Shown here: positions 28,265-37,017 of the stretch, piece by piece
How positions within the stretch are numbered: the first letter of the stretch is position 1
Layout: each line of letters begins with the position of its first letter
From: Streptomyces sp. LUP30
GTDB taxonomy: Bacteria; Actinomycetota; Actinomycetes; Streptomycetales; Streptomycetaceae
Length of the DNA: 64,000 bases
NCBI RefSeq assembly: GCF_001746365.1
Contig: NZ_MJAJ01000020.1
Coordinates: 1 to 64,000 of the forward strand
Direction: 5' to 3'
Notes under the pieces: generated by a model
Database searches by the model: none
Told to the model about the DNA's origin: nothing
What the model saw: the letters and a program-made list of their open reading frames with translations, nothing else
Made by a program: the position numbers and the translations under genes

Positions 28265-28888
28265 ATGGCGAGACCACGAAGCTTTGACCGCGACCACGTC
28301 CTCCATGCCGCCGAGCGGCAGTTCCGCGCCTCGGGCTACAACGGCACGAGCGTCGACGACATCAGCTCGGCCACCGGCCTGGGCCGCGGCAGCCTCTATG
28401 CCGCGTTCGACGGCAAGCACGGCGTGCTGCTGCAGGCGATGGCCGGTTACTTCGCCCGGCTGGCGCAGGGTCCGCGGAATGCGCTCGCCGGACCGGACGA
28501 GGGCGCCCTGGAACGACTGCACGCATACCTGCTCCGCGCCGTCCACGGGGTGCCACTCGCCGCCGACGTACCCCCCGCCTCTGACCGGGCGGGGGCGGCC
28601 TGCTTCGCCGCCAAGATGGCCCTGGAGATCGGCGCCTCCGACGCCGAGGTGAAACGCCTGGCCAACGACTGCTTCTCCGTGGTCGCCACGGCGGTGGCCG
28701 AGTGCGTGCGAGCGGCGCAGCGCAACGGCGACCTCGACCCCGACGCGGATCCCGACGACCTTGCCTACCTGCTGCTGACCATCATCCGCGGGACCGATGT
28801 CGTAGGCGCGTACGGCCACAGTCCCGCCCGCCTGACCTCGATAGCGGAGAGCGCGTTCGCCTTGCTGCCTCGCCCGCGCCACCGCTGA
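28265..28888 (+). CDS. TetR/AcrR-family transcriptional regulator
   Basis: 207-residue repressor. The N-terminal helix-turn-helix reads ARPRSFDRDHVLHAAERQF, then GYNGTSVDDISSATGLGRGSLYAAFDGKHG (residues 1-50), the canonical TetR DNA-binding domain. The C-terminal ligand domain (to residue 207) has Cys/Met-rich helices (AACFAAKMALEIG). The ATG at 28265 fits the family start. It is divergent from the flavoprotein/DHA2 exporter operon and separated from it by the operator-like region; it presumably represses that operon and releases on binding an exported compound. Confidence 0.92.
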   Translation: MARPRSFDRDHVLHAAERQFRASGYNGTSVDDISSATGLGRGSLYAAFDGKHGVLLQAMAGYFARLAQGPRNALAGPDEGALERLHAYLLRAVHGVPLAADVPPASDRAGAACFAAKMALEIGASDAEVKRLANDCFSVVATAVAECVRAAQRNGDLDPDADPDDLAYLLLTIIRGTDVVGAYGHSPARLTSIAESAFALLPRPRHR

Positions 28889-29005
28889 GAAGGGCACGGC
28901 CGGCCGCAGTGCACAGGCATCTGATGCCGTCGGCCCACTTCGACGCCGCGGAGGCACGGCCCGCAGGTTTACGCGCCGCCGTGACCTCGTGTGTTGGCGC
29001 GTGCT

Positions 29006-29197
29006 GTGGTGTTCCCGGGAGGCGTGGGCAACACCCGCAAGGACCCCGAGGCGTTCGCCCCTCCGATCCACGACGTCGAGACGAAGATCTTCGACGTCCT
29101 GCCGGACGAGACCTGGGTCTACCCCGGGCACGGCGACGACACCACGCTGGGCGCCGAGCGGCCGCACCTGCCGGAGTGGCACGCGCGCGGGTGGTGA
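29006..29197 (+). pseudogene. Remnant: 3' third of an MBL-fold hydrolase gene
   Basis: The frame reads VVFPGGVGNTRKDPEAFAPP, then FDVLPDETWVYPGHGDDT, ending EWHARGW with a stop. It matches the end of the intact MBL gene at 23883-24536 and its family, including the C-terminal metal His in YPGHG. The 5' two-thirds with the HxHxDH motif is absent: upstream of 29006 the sequence has no similarity. DNA identity to the intact copy over the last 105 nt is about 80 percent by eye, so it is a paralogue rather than a recent duplicate. Confidence 0.8.
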
Positions 29198-29214
29198 GGT
29201 CCGTCCGGACAGGC

Positions 29215-29248
29215 CACGGGGCGCACGTCGTCCGACGCGCGCCCCGTG
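29215..29248 (+). terminator. Terminator after the MBL remnant
   Basis: Perfect 10-bp hairpin (cacggggcgc / gcgccccgtg, 14-nt loop) 18 nt after the stop. Probably the native terminator of the former MBL gene. Confidence 0.65.
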
Positions 29249-29498
29249 TGAACCGTACGCACGCGCCCATGCCGTGAGCACGCTCCCGGCGCACCTGGTT
29301 GCGCGGTCAACTGGTGGCAGCCCCGCGCGGGATGACGGCTCCGGCGCGGAAGGGCCGCCGGTCTACGATCCCCGCCCTCGGCCGGCGGCCCGGGCCTCTC
29401 TCCCGCCGTGTTCACGAGAACGCAACACCCGTTCCCAGAATGCGGACAGATGATGGTGTGACCTCGACAAACAGGCGTTTCGCTGCCACTCTCCCGCC

Positions 29499-30383
29499 AT
29501 GCACCTCGCCCCTCGTGTACTGCGCCGCGCCGTCGCCGGCGCCACCGTGGCCTTTCTCGCCACCGCCGTGGGCTGCGCCCCGCAGCCGGAGGAGAAGGCG
29601 GCTTCCACGCCTTCCGGTTCGCGCGCGAGCGCCTGCGTCAAGGGCAAGCTGGCGACCGGGACCTCGGGGAAGCTGACGATCGCCACCGACGAGCCGGCGT
29701 ACGAGCCGTGGTTCAAGGACGGCAAGCCGTCCGACGGCAAGGGCTTCGAGTCCGCGGTGGCCTACGCGGTGGCCCGGCAGCTCGGTTACGACAAGAGCGC
29801 CGTCGTCTGGCAGAGCGTGCCGTTCAACAAGGCCTTCGCGCCGGGTGCGAAGACCTTCGACTTCGACATCAACCAGGTCTCGATCAGCGACGAGCGCAAG
29901 AAGGCCGTGGACTTCTCGTCCGGTTACTACGACGTGCGCCAGGCCGTCGTCGCCCTGAAGGGCTCCAAGGCCGCCAGGGCGAAGACCGTCGCGGACCTCA
30001 AGGGCCTGAAGCTCGGCGCCCAGGTCGGCACGACGAGCCTCGACTACATCGACGACGTGGTGAAGCCGACCCGGGACGCGGCCGTCTACGCCAAGAACGA
30101 CCAGGCCAAGTCGGCGCTGAAGAACGGGCAGGTCGACGCCATCGTGGTCGATCTGCCGACCGCCTTCTACATCACCGCCGCCGAGGTCACCGACGCCGAG
30201 ATCGTCGGCCAGTTCGAGAACCAGGGGGCCGCGCCCGAGCAGTTCGGGCTGGTCCTCGACAAGGGCAGCGCCCTCACGCCCTGTGTGACCGCCGCCGTCG
30301 ACGCGCTCCGCGAGAACGGCGCCCTGGCGAAGCTCGAACAGCAGTGGCTCTCCGACGCCGTCGACGCCCCGGTGCTCAAGTGA
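29499..30383 (+). CDS. Amino-acid ABC transporter substrate-binding lipoprotein
   Basis: Extracellular lipoprotein receptor for a polar amino-acid uptake system, 294 residues. The signal peptide ends in a lipobox-like ATAVGC (Cys at about residue 27). The mature part is a type II periplasmic-binding fold (SBP_bac_3): GKLTIATDEPAYEPWF, GFESAVAYAVARQLGY, FDFDINQVSISDERKKAVDF and GLKLGAQVGTTSLDYI. It most resembles glutamate/glutamine or cystine receptors; specificity is an inference. The stop overlaps the GTG of the permease (GTGA). First gene of a three-gene operon. Confidence 0.92.
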   Translation: MHLAPRVLRRAVAGATVAFLATAVGCAPQPEEKAASTPSGSRASACVKGKLATGTSGKLTIATDEPAYEPWFKDGKPSDGKGFESAVAYAVARQLGYDKSAVVWQSVPFNKAFAPGAKTFDFDINQVSISDERKKAVDFSSGYYDVRQAVVALKGSKAARAKTVADLKGLKLGAQVGTTSLDYIDDVVKPTRDAAVYAKNDQAKSALKNGQVDAIVVDLPTAFYITAAEVTDAEIVGQFENQGAAPEQFGLVLDKGSALTPCVTAAVDALRENGALAKLEQQWLSDAVDAPVLK

Positions 30384-31300
30384 CGGTCACGGAACAGGAG
30401 TCCGGACCGGAGGGCTCGGACGACGACGGCGACATGCCGGGGGCCGGCGGCGCGGCCTACACCCCGTCGCCGCGGCGGCTGGAGCGCGAGCGCCACCGCC
30501 GCGCGCGGGCCCGCCGTGCCACCGCGATCGCCGCGCTGTCGACCCTGGTCACCGGCGTCGTCCTGTACTTCGTCGTCGTCAGCGCACCTGGCTGGCCGCG
30601 CACCAAGGAGACGTTCTTCAACGGGCAGTACGCGCGCGAGGCGCTCCCGAAGGTCCTCGAAGGGCTGTGGCTGAACGTCCGGCTGCTGTTGGTGTGCGGC
30701 GTCGCCGTGCTGGTGCTCGGCATGCTCATCGCCGTCGCCCGTACGCTGCGCGGCCCCGTGTTCTTCCCGCTGCGGGCGCTGGCGGCGGCGTACACGGACT
30801 TCTTCCGCGGTCTGCCGCTGATCATCAACCTGATGATCGTGGTCCTGGGCGTCCCGGCGCTGCGTCTGCAGGGCGTGACGGTCGACCCGGTGTGGCTCGG
30901 CGGCACGGCGCTGACGCTGACGTACTCGGCGTACGTCGCCGAGGTGTTCCGCGCCGGAATCGAGTCCGTGCACCCCTCGCAGCGCGCTGCGGCCCGCTCG
31001 CTGGGCCTGTCCAACCGGCAGGCGCTGCGGTACGTGGTGCTCCCCCAGGCGGTGCGCCGACAAGTGCCGCCGCTGCTCAACGACCTGGTGTCGCTGCAGA
31101 AGGACACCGGTCTCGTCTCGATCGGCGGCGCGATCGACGCCGTCCGCGCGGCGGACATCATCGTGGGCCGCAGCCTCAACTACACGCCGTACATCGTGGC
31201 GGGGCTGGTCTTCGTCGCCCTCACCATTCCGATGACGCGCTTCACGGACTGGGTGACGGCCCGGATGGACCGCCGGCGCACACAGGGAGGAACGACATGA
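30380..31300 (+). CDS. Amino-acid ABC transporter permease
   Basis: Inner-membrane permease of the His/Glu/Gln/Arg family, 306 residues. A charged N-terminal 45-residue cytoplasmic tail precedes a transmembrane helix and a BPD_transp domain. The EAA-loop motif is clear: YVAEVFRAGIESVHPSQRAAARSLGLS. The start is the GTG at 30380, overlapping the receptor stop by 4 nt, giving VTVTEQESGPEG. The stop overlaps the ATPase ATG in the same way, so the three genes are translationally coupled. One permease gene implies a homodimeric channel. Confidence 0.92.
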   Translation: MTVTEQESGPEGSDDDGDMPGAGGAAYTPSPRRLERERHRRARARRATAIAALSTLVTGVVLYFVVVSAPGWPRTKETFFNGQYAREALPKVLEGLWLNVRLLLVCGVAVLVLGMLIAVARTLRGPVFFPLRALAAAYTDFFRGLPLIINLMIVVLGVPALRLQGVTVDPVWLGGTALTLTYSAYVAEVFRAGIESVHPSQRAAARSLGLSNRQALRYVVLPQAVRRQVPPLLNDLVSLQKDTGLVSIGGAIDAVRAADIIVGRSLNYTPYIVAGLVFVALTIPMTRFTDWVTARMDRRRTQGGTT

Positions 31301-32049
31301 GCGACGCCCCGGTGCTGCGGATGGAGTCCGTCCGCAAGACCTTCGGCGACTCCGTCGTCCTGCGCGACGTCGATCTGGAGGTCGCCCCGCACACGGTGAC
31401 CGCGCTGATCGGCGCCTCCGGCTCCGGCAAGTCCACCCTGCTGCGCTGCGCCAACCTGCTGGAGGACGTCGACGACGGCGCGATCTGGCTGGACGGCGAG
31501 GAGATCACCGACCCGCGCGTGGACCAGGACGCGGTACGGCGGAGGATCGGCGTCGTCTTCCAGGCCTACAACCTGTTCCCGCACATGACGGTGCTGGAGA
31601 ACATCACGCTCGCCCCGCGCCGGGTGCACGGCGTCCCGCGCGCGGAGGCGGAGGAACATGCCGGAGAGCTTCTGGAGCGGCTCGGGCTGGGCGGCAGGGC
31701 GGGCGAGTACCCCGACCGGCTCAGCGGCGGCCAGCAGCAGCGTGTGGCCCTGGTGCGCGCCCTCGCCGTGCGCCCACGGCTGCTGCTGCTCGACGAGATC
31801 ACCGCGGCCCTCGACCCGGAGCTGGTGGGCGAGGTCCTCGACGTGGTCCGCGACCTGAAGGGGGACGGCATGACCATGGTGCTGGCCACCCATGAGATGG
31901 GCTTCGCACGCGAGGTCGCCGACCAGGTGTGCTTCCTGGACGCGGGCGTCGTGCTGGAGCGCGGCACCGCCGAGCAGGTCTTCGCAGACCCGCAGCAGGA
32001 GCGCACCCGGCGCTTCCTGCGGCGGATCGTGAAGGCCGGACGTCTGTGA
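31297..32049 (+). CDS. Amino-acid ABC transporter ATP-binding protein
   Basis: 250-residue ATPase of the polar amino-acid transport group. Walker A GASGSGKST is at residues 39-47, the Q-loop is in VVFQAYNLFPHMTV, the signature is LSGGQQQR, Walker B is LLLLDEITAALD and the H-loop is ATHEMGFA. The ATG overlaps the permease stop (ATGA) and has agggagg 8 nt upstream. Energises the receptor and permease encoded just before. Confidence 0.95.
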   Translation: MSDAPVLRMESVRKTFGDSVVLRDVDLEVAPHTVTALIGASGSGKSTLLRCANLLEDVDDGAIWLDGEEITDPRVDQDAVRRRIGVVFQAYNLFPHMTVLENITLAPRRVHGVPRAEAEEHAGELLERLGLGGRAGEYPDRLSGGQQQRVALVRALAVRPRLLLLDEITAALDPELVGEVLDVVRDLKGDGMTMVLATHEMGFAREVADQVCFLDAGVVLERGTAEQVFADPQQERTRRFLRRIVKAGRL

Positions 32050-32098
32050 CCGGCGACGGGCAAGGCTTGGTAAGGCCCGTCGTCCCTGGAGGCGGTCC

Positions 32099-32572
32099 TT
32101 ACGCCTCGGTCTTCCCCGCCCCGGCCAGCGCCGCGACGCGCTCCACGCCGAACACGTAGCCCTGCACGCCGCAGCCGGCGATGACGCCGTCGGCGCGCAG
32201 CGACACGTACGAGTGGTGCCGGAACGACTCGCGCTGATGGATGTTGGAGATGTGGACCTCCAGCACCGGAAGGCCGTCGCAGGCGTTGAGCGCGTCCAGG
32301 ATCGCCACCGAGGTGTGCGAGTAGGCGCCCGGGTTGATCACGACGCCGCAGTGGTGCAGCCGTGCCTCGTGGATCCAGTCGACCAGTTCGCCCTCGTGGT
32401 TGGACTGGCGGAAGTCCACCGTGCCGCCGTGCGCGGCCGCCGCCTTGACGCACATCGCCTCGACGTCGGCGAGCGTGTCGGTACCGTAGATCTCCGGCTG
32501 GCGGCGGCCCAGGAGGTTCAGGTTGGGCCCGTTGAGGATCATGATCGGGGCGTTGGCCAGGGTGCGGGGCAC
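32099..32572 (-). CDS. aroQ: 3-Dehydroquinate dehydratase, type II
   Basis: Shikimate-pathway enzyme dehydrating 3-dehydroquinate. The 157-residue product has the type II signature ILNGPNLNLLGRRQPEIYG with catalytic Tyr29, the Asn in INPGAYSHTS, and EVHISNIHQRE with catalytic His. Length and motifs are normal. It is convergent to the amino-acid ABC operon and divergent from a decayed S66 peptidase gene. Its position between uvrA and uvrB is the conserved Streptomyces arrangement. Confidence 0.97.
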   Translation of the reverse strand: MPRTLANAPIMILNGPNLNLLGRRQPEIYGTDTLADVEAMCVKAAAAHGGTVDFRQSNHEGELVDWIHEARLHHCGVVINPGAYSHTSVAILDALNACDGLPVLEVHISNIHQRESFRHHSYVSLRADGVIAGCGVQGYVFGVERVAALAGAGKTEA

Positions 32573-32634
32573 GGTTCCTCCGGTCCGTTCGGGAGCGGCC
32601 CGTCGAGGACCGCCGCTCGGACCGGTTTATCACG

Positions 32635-33020
32635 GTGAACCAGCAGGGCAGCAGCCGTATCCTCCCGGAACTGCCGAGCGCCGCGGAGGACTTCCGCATC
32701 CTGCGCTGCATGGGCGAGCGCGGCCTGCTGCGGCGCTCCCCCGCGCTGCTGGCGGCCGCGCCAGGAGCCGGCCCTTCGGGCGCCCCAACAGCCCGCAGGA
32801 GGCCGCGCGTTACGCCGCCGACCGGAGGGCGGCGGTGGGGCGTGCGCTGCGGGCGTACGCCCCCGACACCCTGGCCGTCTTCGGCGTGGAATTCGGTCAC
32901 ACGGACCCGCAACTGGTCACCCCCTACGGCGGAGCGGTCCGCGTCGACGGTCCCGCGCGGCGCGTGATCGTGACCTACCGAGCTCCCGCGCGGCGGTCCG
33001 TGCTCCGTACGCCCCCGTAA
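32635..33020 (+). pseudogene. Remnant of an S66-family LD-carboxypeptidase (frameshifted)
   Basis: Two frames together match the C-terminal third of S66 serine peptidases (LD-carboxypeptidase / MccF-like). Frame 1, from 32635, reads LPSAAEDFRILRCMGERGLL and continues to about 32770. The match then continues in the third frame as GRPNSPQEAARYAADRR, then DTLAVFGVEFGHTDPQLVTP and YGGAVRVDGPARRVIVTY, which contains the family His in GHTDPQ. A frameshift near 32765-32785 therefore splits it, and the N-terminal two-thirds with the catalytic Ser is missing. The MHS transporter starts 30 nt later. Confidence 0.8.
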
Positions 33021-33050
33021 CCCGCGATCGCCGTGGCTGGTTGACGCGGC

Positions 33051-34355
33051 ATGCACGACGTACGCACCGTGAACGCGCCCTCCATGCCGCGTCTCGCGGC
33101 CGCCTCGCTCGCCGGGACGGCCATCGAGTTCTACGACTTCTTCGTCTACGGGACCGCGGCCGCGCTGGTCCTGGGTCCGCTGTTCTTCCCGACGTTCTCG
33201 CCGCCGGCGGCGACGCTGGCCGCGTTCGCGACGTTCGGCGTGGGGTTCGTGGCGCGGCCCCTGGGCGCGGTGCTGTTCGGGCACCTCGGGGACCGGCGCG
33301 GACGGCGGCCGGTCCTCGTCGTCTCGCTGCTGCTGACCGGCGCCTCGACGGTCGCGGTGGGCTGTGTGCCGACGTACGACACGATCGGGACGGCCGCCCC
33401 CGTGCTGCTGCTCGTGCTGCGTTTCCTGCAGGGGCTGGGGCTGGGCGGGGAGTGGGGCGGAGCGGTGCTGCTGACCGCGGAGCACGCTCCCGCCGAGCGG
33501 CGCGCGCTGTGGTCGAGCTTTCCCCAGGTCGGTCCAGCGGTGGGGTTCCTGCTCGCCAACGGAACGGTGCTGGCCCTGTCGGCCGCGCTGACCGAGACGC
33601 AGTTCGCGCGATGGGGGTGGCGGGTGCCGTTCTGGGCCGCCGGAGTCCTCGCCGTGTGCGGGCTGTGGCTGCGTACGTCGCTGCCGGAGAGCCCCCGGTT
33701 CCTGGAGATCGACGACCACGCGCGCGTGCCGCTCGCCGAGGTCGCGCGCGAGCACTGGCGGCTCGTCCTGCTGACCGCGGGCGCGCTCGCCGTCGGGTAC
33801 GCGATCTTCTACGCCGTGACGACCTGGTCCCTGGCGTACGCGACCGAACGGCTGGGGGTCAGCCGCACGGTGATGCTGGCCTGCATCATGGGCGCCGTGG
33901 TGGTGAAGGGGTCGCTGACACCGGTGATGGCGCTGCTCGGCGACCGCTTCGGCCGGAGGCCGCTGTGTCTGGCGGGCTGCGCGGGGGCCGCGTTGTGGAT
34001 GCTGCCGATGGTCGCGCTGCTCGCGACAGGTGAGCCGCTGCCGATGTTCCTGGGGATCCTGGGCGCGCTGGTCACGTTCGTCACGATGTTCGCGGTGATC
34101 GCGGCCTATCTGCCGGAGTTGTACCCGCCGCGCGTGCGCTGCACCGGTGCGGCGGTCGGCTACAACCTGGGCGGGGTCCTCGGAGGGGCGCTCACGCCGA
34201 TCGTGGCGACGGCGCTCGCGGAGCGCTCGGGCCCGGTTCCCTGGGGTGTGGGCGCGTATCTGACCGGGGTGGCCCTGCTCAGCCTGGGCTGCTTTGCGCT
34301 GCTCCCGGAGACCCGTCCGGTGCCGGTGGCCGGGGCGCAGCCGGCTACGGATTGA
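33051..34355 (+). CDS. MFS transporter, metabolite:H+ symporter (MHS) family
   Basis: Membrane symporter, 434 residues and 12 predicted transmembrane helices. MHS hallmarks are clear: TAIEFYDFFVYGTAAAL in helix 1, FGHLGDRRGRRPVLV (motif A) and LRFLQGLGLGGEWGGAVLL in helices 4-5. ShiA (shikimate), ProP and KgtP belong here. The proximity of aroQ would fit shikimate-type substrates, but the substrate is not determined. Its stop codon lies 11 nt inside the 3' end of the convergent antiporter gene. Confidence 0.9.
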   Translation: MHDVRTVNAPSMPRLAAASLAGTAIEFYDFFVYGTAAALVLGPLFFPTFSPPAATLAAFATFGVGFVARPLGAVLFGHLGDRRGRRPVLVVSLLLTGASTVAVGCVPTYDTIGTAAPVLLLVLRFLQGLGLGGEWGGAVLLTAEHAPAERRALWSSFPQVGPAVGFLLANGTVLALSAALTETQFARWGWRVPFWAAGVLAVCGLWLRTSLPESPRFLEIDDHARVPLAEVAREHWRLVLLTAGALAVGYAIFYAVTTWSLAYATERLGVSRTVMLACIMGAVVVKGSLTPVMALLGDRFGRRPLCLAGCAGAALWMLPMVALLATGEPLPMFLGILGALVTFVTMFAVIAAYLPELYPPRVRCTGAAVGYNLGGVLGGALTPIVATALAERSGPVPWGVGAYLTGVALLSLGCFALLPETRPVPVAGAQPATD

Positions 34356-35445
34356 CCGCCAGCTCCAGGTAGGCCGCGAACAGCACGAGGTGGACGCCGC
34401 CTTGCAGCGGCGTGGCCCGGCCGGGGACCACGGTCAGCGAGCTGACCACGACCGTCAGCGCGAGCAGCACCGTGTAGGTGGAGCCGAGGCCGAGGACGAG
34501 CGGCCCGGAGAGCCAGAGGGAGGCCAGCGCGACGGCGGGGACGGTCAGTCCGATGCTGGCCATCGCGGAGCCGAGTGCGAGGTTGAGGCTGGTCTGCACC
34601 CGGTCGCGGCGGGCGGAGCGCAGAGCGGCGATGGTCTCGGGGAGCAGCACGAGCAGCGCGATGATCACGCCGACGACGGCGTGGTGGAGGCCGGCGCTCT
34701 CCACGGCCGACTCGATCGTGGGCGAGACGCCCTTGGCGAGGCCCACCACGCCGATCAGGGCGAGGCCGAGCAGACCGAGACTGACCAGCGCGGTCCGGGA
34801 GGTGGGGACGTCGGCGTGGTCCTCCACGGTGATCACCTCCCCCTGGCGGGTGATCGGCAGGAAGTAGTCGCGGTGCCGGACGGTCTGCGTCGTGACGAAC
34901 AGGCCGTACAGGATCAGCGAGGACACGGCGGCGAAGGTGAGTTGGACGTCGGAGAACTCCGGGCCCGGTCTGCTGGTGGTGAAGGTCGGCAGGACCAGGC
35001 TCAGGGTGGCAAGGGTCGCTACGGTGGCCAGGGCGGCACCGGTGCCCTCCGGGTTGAAGACCGCCGTGCCGTGGCGCAGGGAGGCGACCAGCAGGCACAA
35101 GCCGACGATGCCGTTACAGGTGATCATCACGGCGGCGAAGACGGTGTCCCTGGCCAGCGTGGCACTCTTGTCACCGCCGTCCGCCATCAGGGTGACGATC
35201 AGGGCGACTTCGATGATCGTCACGGCGACTGCGAGGACGAGGGAGCCGAACGGCTCCCCCACCCGGTGGGCCACGACCTCGGCGTGGTGCACGGCGGCCA
35301 GAACGGCTGCGGCGAGCACCAGCGTCACCAGGGCGACGACCGCGCCGGGCAGGTCGCGTCCCCAGGTCAGGGCCAGCAGGACGACCGCGAGCGCCGGCAC
35401 GAGGGACGTCCACCGGGCCGCGACCGACGTGAGCCGAGCGATCAT
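34345..35445 (-). CDS. ChaA-like cation/proton antiporter
   Basis: Membrane protein of the Ca2+:cation antiporter (CaCA) superfamily, 366 residues with about 11 hydrophobic segments. The two alpha-repeat motifs are recognisable: GEPFGSLVLAVAVTIIEVAL in the first half and LVLLPETIAALRSARRDRVQ followed by SLNLALGSAMASIGLTVP in the second, the acidic residues being the ion ligands. Similar to ChaA, a Ca2+ or Na+(K+)/H+ antiporter. It is monocistronic and overlaps the MHS gene tail-to-tail by 11 bp. Confidence 0.9.
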   Translation of the reverse strand: MIARLTSVAARWTSLVPALAVVLLALTWGRDLPGAVVALVTLVLAAAVLAAVHHAEVVAHRVGEPFGSLVLAVAVTIIEVALIVTLMADGGDKSATLARDTVFAAVMITCNGIVGLCLLVASLRHGTAVFNPEGTGAALATVATLATLSLVLPTFTTSRPGPEFSDVQLTFAAVSSLILYGLFVTTQTVRHRDYFLPITRQGEVITVEDHADVPTSRTALVSLGLLGLALIGVVGLAKGVSPTIESAVESAGLHHAVVGVIIALLVLLPETIAALRSARRDRVQTSLNLALGSAMASIGLTVPAVALASLWLSGPLVLGLGSTYTVLLALTVVVSSLTVVPGRATPLQGGVHLVLFAAYLELAVNP

Positions 35446-35575
35446 GCAGTGATCGTCGCAGAGCCGTACGGGCTCCGCATTCCGGCCCCTGGGGCTGGTG
35501 CGGCCTGCCTGACCGGTGACTCCGGTGCGCCTGCTGCGACCGATGCGGCAGGCGCGGGCCGGGCGGCGGTCTGCG

Positions 35576-35890
35576 TCACCTGAAGTCTGTCGCGTCCACC
35601 ACGTCGCAGTCGGTGAAGGACGGAGGTGTGGTGCACAGCGCGGCCATCGCGTGCGCGAACTTGCCCGTCTCGGGGTCGTCGCTGTTGCGCATGGCCTCCT
35701 CGTAGGAGTCGAACTCGACCAACATCAGGTAGCGGTCGGGCCTGCTCCTGTCCTTGAGGACGAGGCGGCGGACCGGGCCGCCGGGGCGGCCGGCAAGACG
35801 CTGGTCCCCCTCCTCGCCCAGCGCCCGCATGTCGTCGATGCGGTCGGTCTCGAACTCCAGGATCTGCACGAACCTCTGCGGTGTACTCAT
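35576..35890 (-). CDS. Small dimeric alpha-beta barrel protein (ABM-like)
   Basis: 104-residue soluble protein with ferredoxin-like alpha+beta barrel pattern (RFVQILEFETDRIDDMRAL, then RYLMLVEFDSYEEAMRNSDDP). Relatives are small hypothetical proteins and antibiotic-biosynthesis monooxygenase-like (ABM) folds; no catalytic residues can be assigned. The start at 35890 has ggaggcgcc directly before ATG. It stands between the antiporter and terC genes with its own spacing on both sides. Function unknown. Confidence 0.75.
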   Translation of the reverse strand: MSTPQRFVQILEFETDRIDDMRALGEEGDQRLAGRPGGPVRRLVLKDRSRPDRYLMLVEFDSYEEAMRNSDDPETGKFAHAMAALCTTPPSFTDCDVVDATDFR

Positions 35891-36014
35891 GGCGCCTCCG
35901 GACGGTCCGGCGCCCCCCGACGGGGACGCCCACCCCCAACGAAGCACCGGGAGCGGTGCTCGGCAATTCGCCGCGCACCGCCCCCGGGGGTGGTTGTTCC
36001 TACGTCGTCCGTGG

Positions 36015-37016
36015 TCAGGCCTCGATGCTGTCCTTCGGAGCGCCTTCGTTCGTGCCCTGCGCCGCCTCGTCCGCCGCCTTCTTCTTAGAGGCGCGCAGAC
36101 TGGTGATCGTGGTGACGATCAGGACGGAGCAGATCACGCCCAGGGACACCGGGATGCTGATCTCCGGGACATGGACCCCGGACTCGTGCAGCGCGTGCAG
36201 CACCAGCTTCACGCCGATGAATCCGAGGATGATCGACAGGCCGTAGCTGAGGTGGACCAGCTTCCGCAGCAGACCGCCGATGAGGAAGTACAGCTGCCGC
36301 AGACCCATCAGCGCGAACGCGTTGGCCGTGAAGACGATGTACGGGTCCTGCGTCAGGCCGAAGATCGCGGGGATCGAGTCGAGGGCGAAGAGCACGTCGG
36401 TCGTGCCGATCGCGAGCATGACGACCAGCATCGGGGTCATGACCCGCTTGCCGTTCTGCTCGATCCACAGCTTCGTGCCGTGGTAGCGGTCGGCGACTCC
36501 GAAGCGCTTCTCCACCGCCTTGAGCAGCTTGTTCTCCTCGAACTCCTCGTCCTCCTCGTCGGCGCGGGCTTCCTGGATGAGCTTCCAGGCGGTCCAGATC
36601 AGGAAGGCGCCGAAGAGGTAGAACACCCAGGCGAAGCTGGCGAGGATCGCGGCGCCGGCGGCGATGAAGATCGCCCGCAGGACGAGCGCTATGAGGACGC
36701 CGATGAGCAGAACCCGCTGCTGGTACTGCGACGGGACCGCGAACTTCGCCATGATCAGGACGAAGACAAAGAGGTTGTCGACGCTGAGCGACTTCTCGGT
36801 GATGAAGCCGGCGAAGAACTCCCCGGCGGGCTCACCGCCGCCGAAGAGGAGCAGCCCGACCCCGAAGAGCCCGGCCAGGGCGATCCAGACGACGGTCCAG
36901 ATCCCGGCTTCCTTGATGGACACGTCGTGCGGCTTGCGACCGATGAAGAAGTCGACCGCGATGAGGGCGGCAAGGCCCACGATGGTGAGGACCCATAGGG
37001 TCACGGAAACATCCAC
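36015..37016 (-). CDS. TerC-family membrane protein (Alx-like, probable Mn2+ exporter)
   Basis: 333-residue membrane protein with about 9 transmembrane helices and a charged C terminus (SKKKAADEAAQG). TerC motifs are intact: FFAGFITEKSLSVDNLFVF with conserved Asp/Asn in helix 3, and VVMLAIGTTDVLFALDSIPA later. E. coli Alx and other TerC proteins are linked to manganese export and to tellurite resistance. The start is GTG at 37016, with ccggagg 5 nt upstream. The leader is a yybP-ykoY type Mn2+ riboswitch, which supports a manganese role directly. Confidence 0.93.
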   Translation of the reverse strand: MDVSVTLWVLTIVGLAALIAVDFFIGRKPHDVSIKEAGIWTVVWIALAGLFGVGLLLFGGGEPAGEFFAGFITEKSLSVDNLFVFVLIMAKFAVPSQYQQRVLLIGVLIALVLRAIFIAAGAAILASFAWVFYLFGAFLIWTAWKLIQEARADEEDEEFEENKLLKAVEKRFGVADRYHGTKLWIEQNGKRVMTPMLVVMLAIGTTDVLFALDSIPAIFGLTQDPYIVFTANAFALMGLRQLYFLIGGLLRKLVHLSYGLSIILGFIGVKLVLHALHESGVHVPEISIPVSLGVICSVLIVTTITSLRASKKKAADEAAQGTNEGAPKDSIEA

Positions 37017-37017
37017 T

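Larger units (their letters stand above)
28889..29498. other. Segment between tetR and the ABC operon
   Basis: Holds the MBL-fold remnant (29006-29197), its hairpin terminator and about 250 nt upstream of the ABC transporter operon. No other gene can be supported. Base composition falls just before 29499 (agaatgcggacagatgatgg), where the ABC promoter probably lies. Confidence 0.5.
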
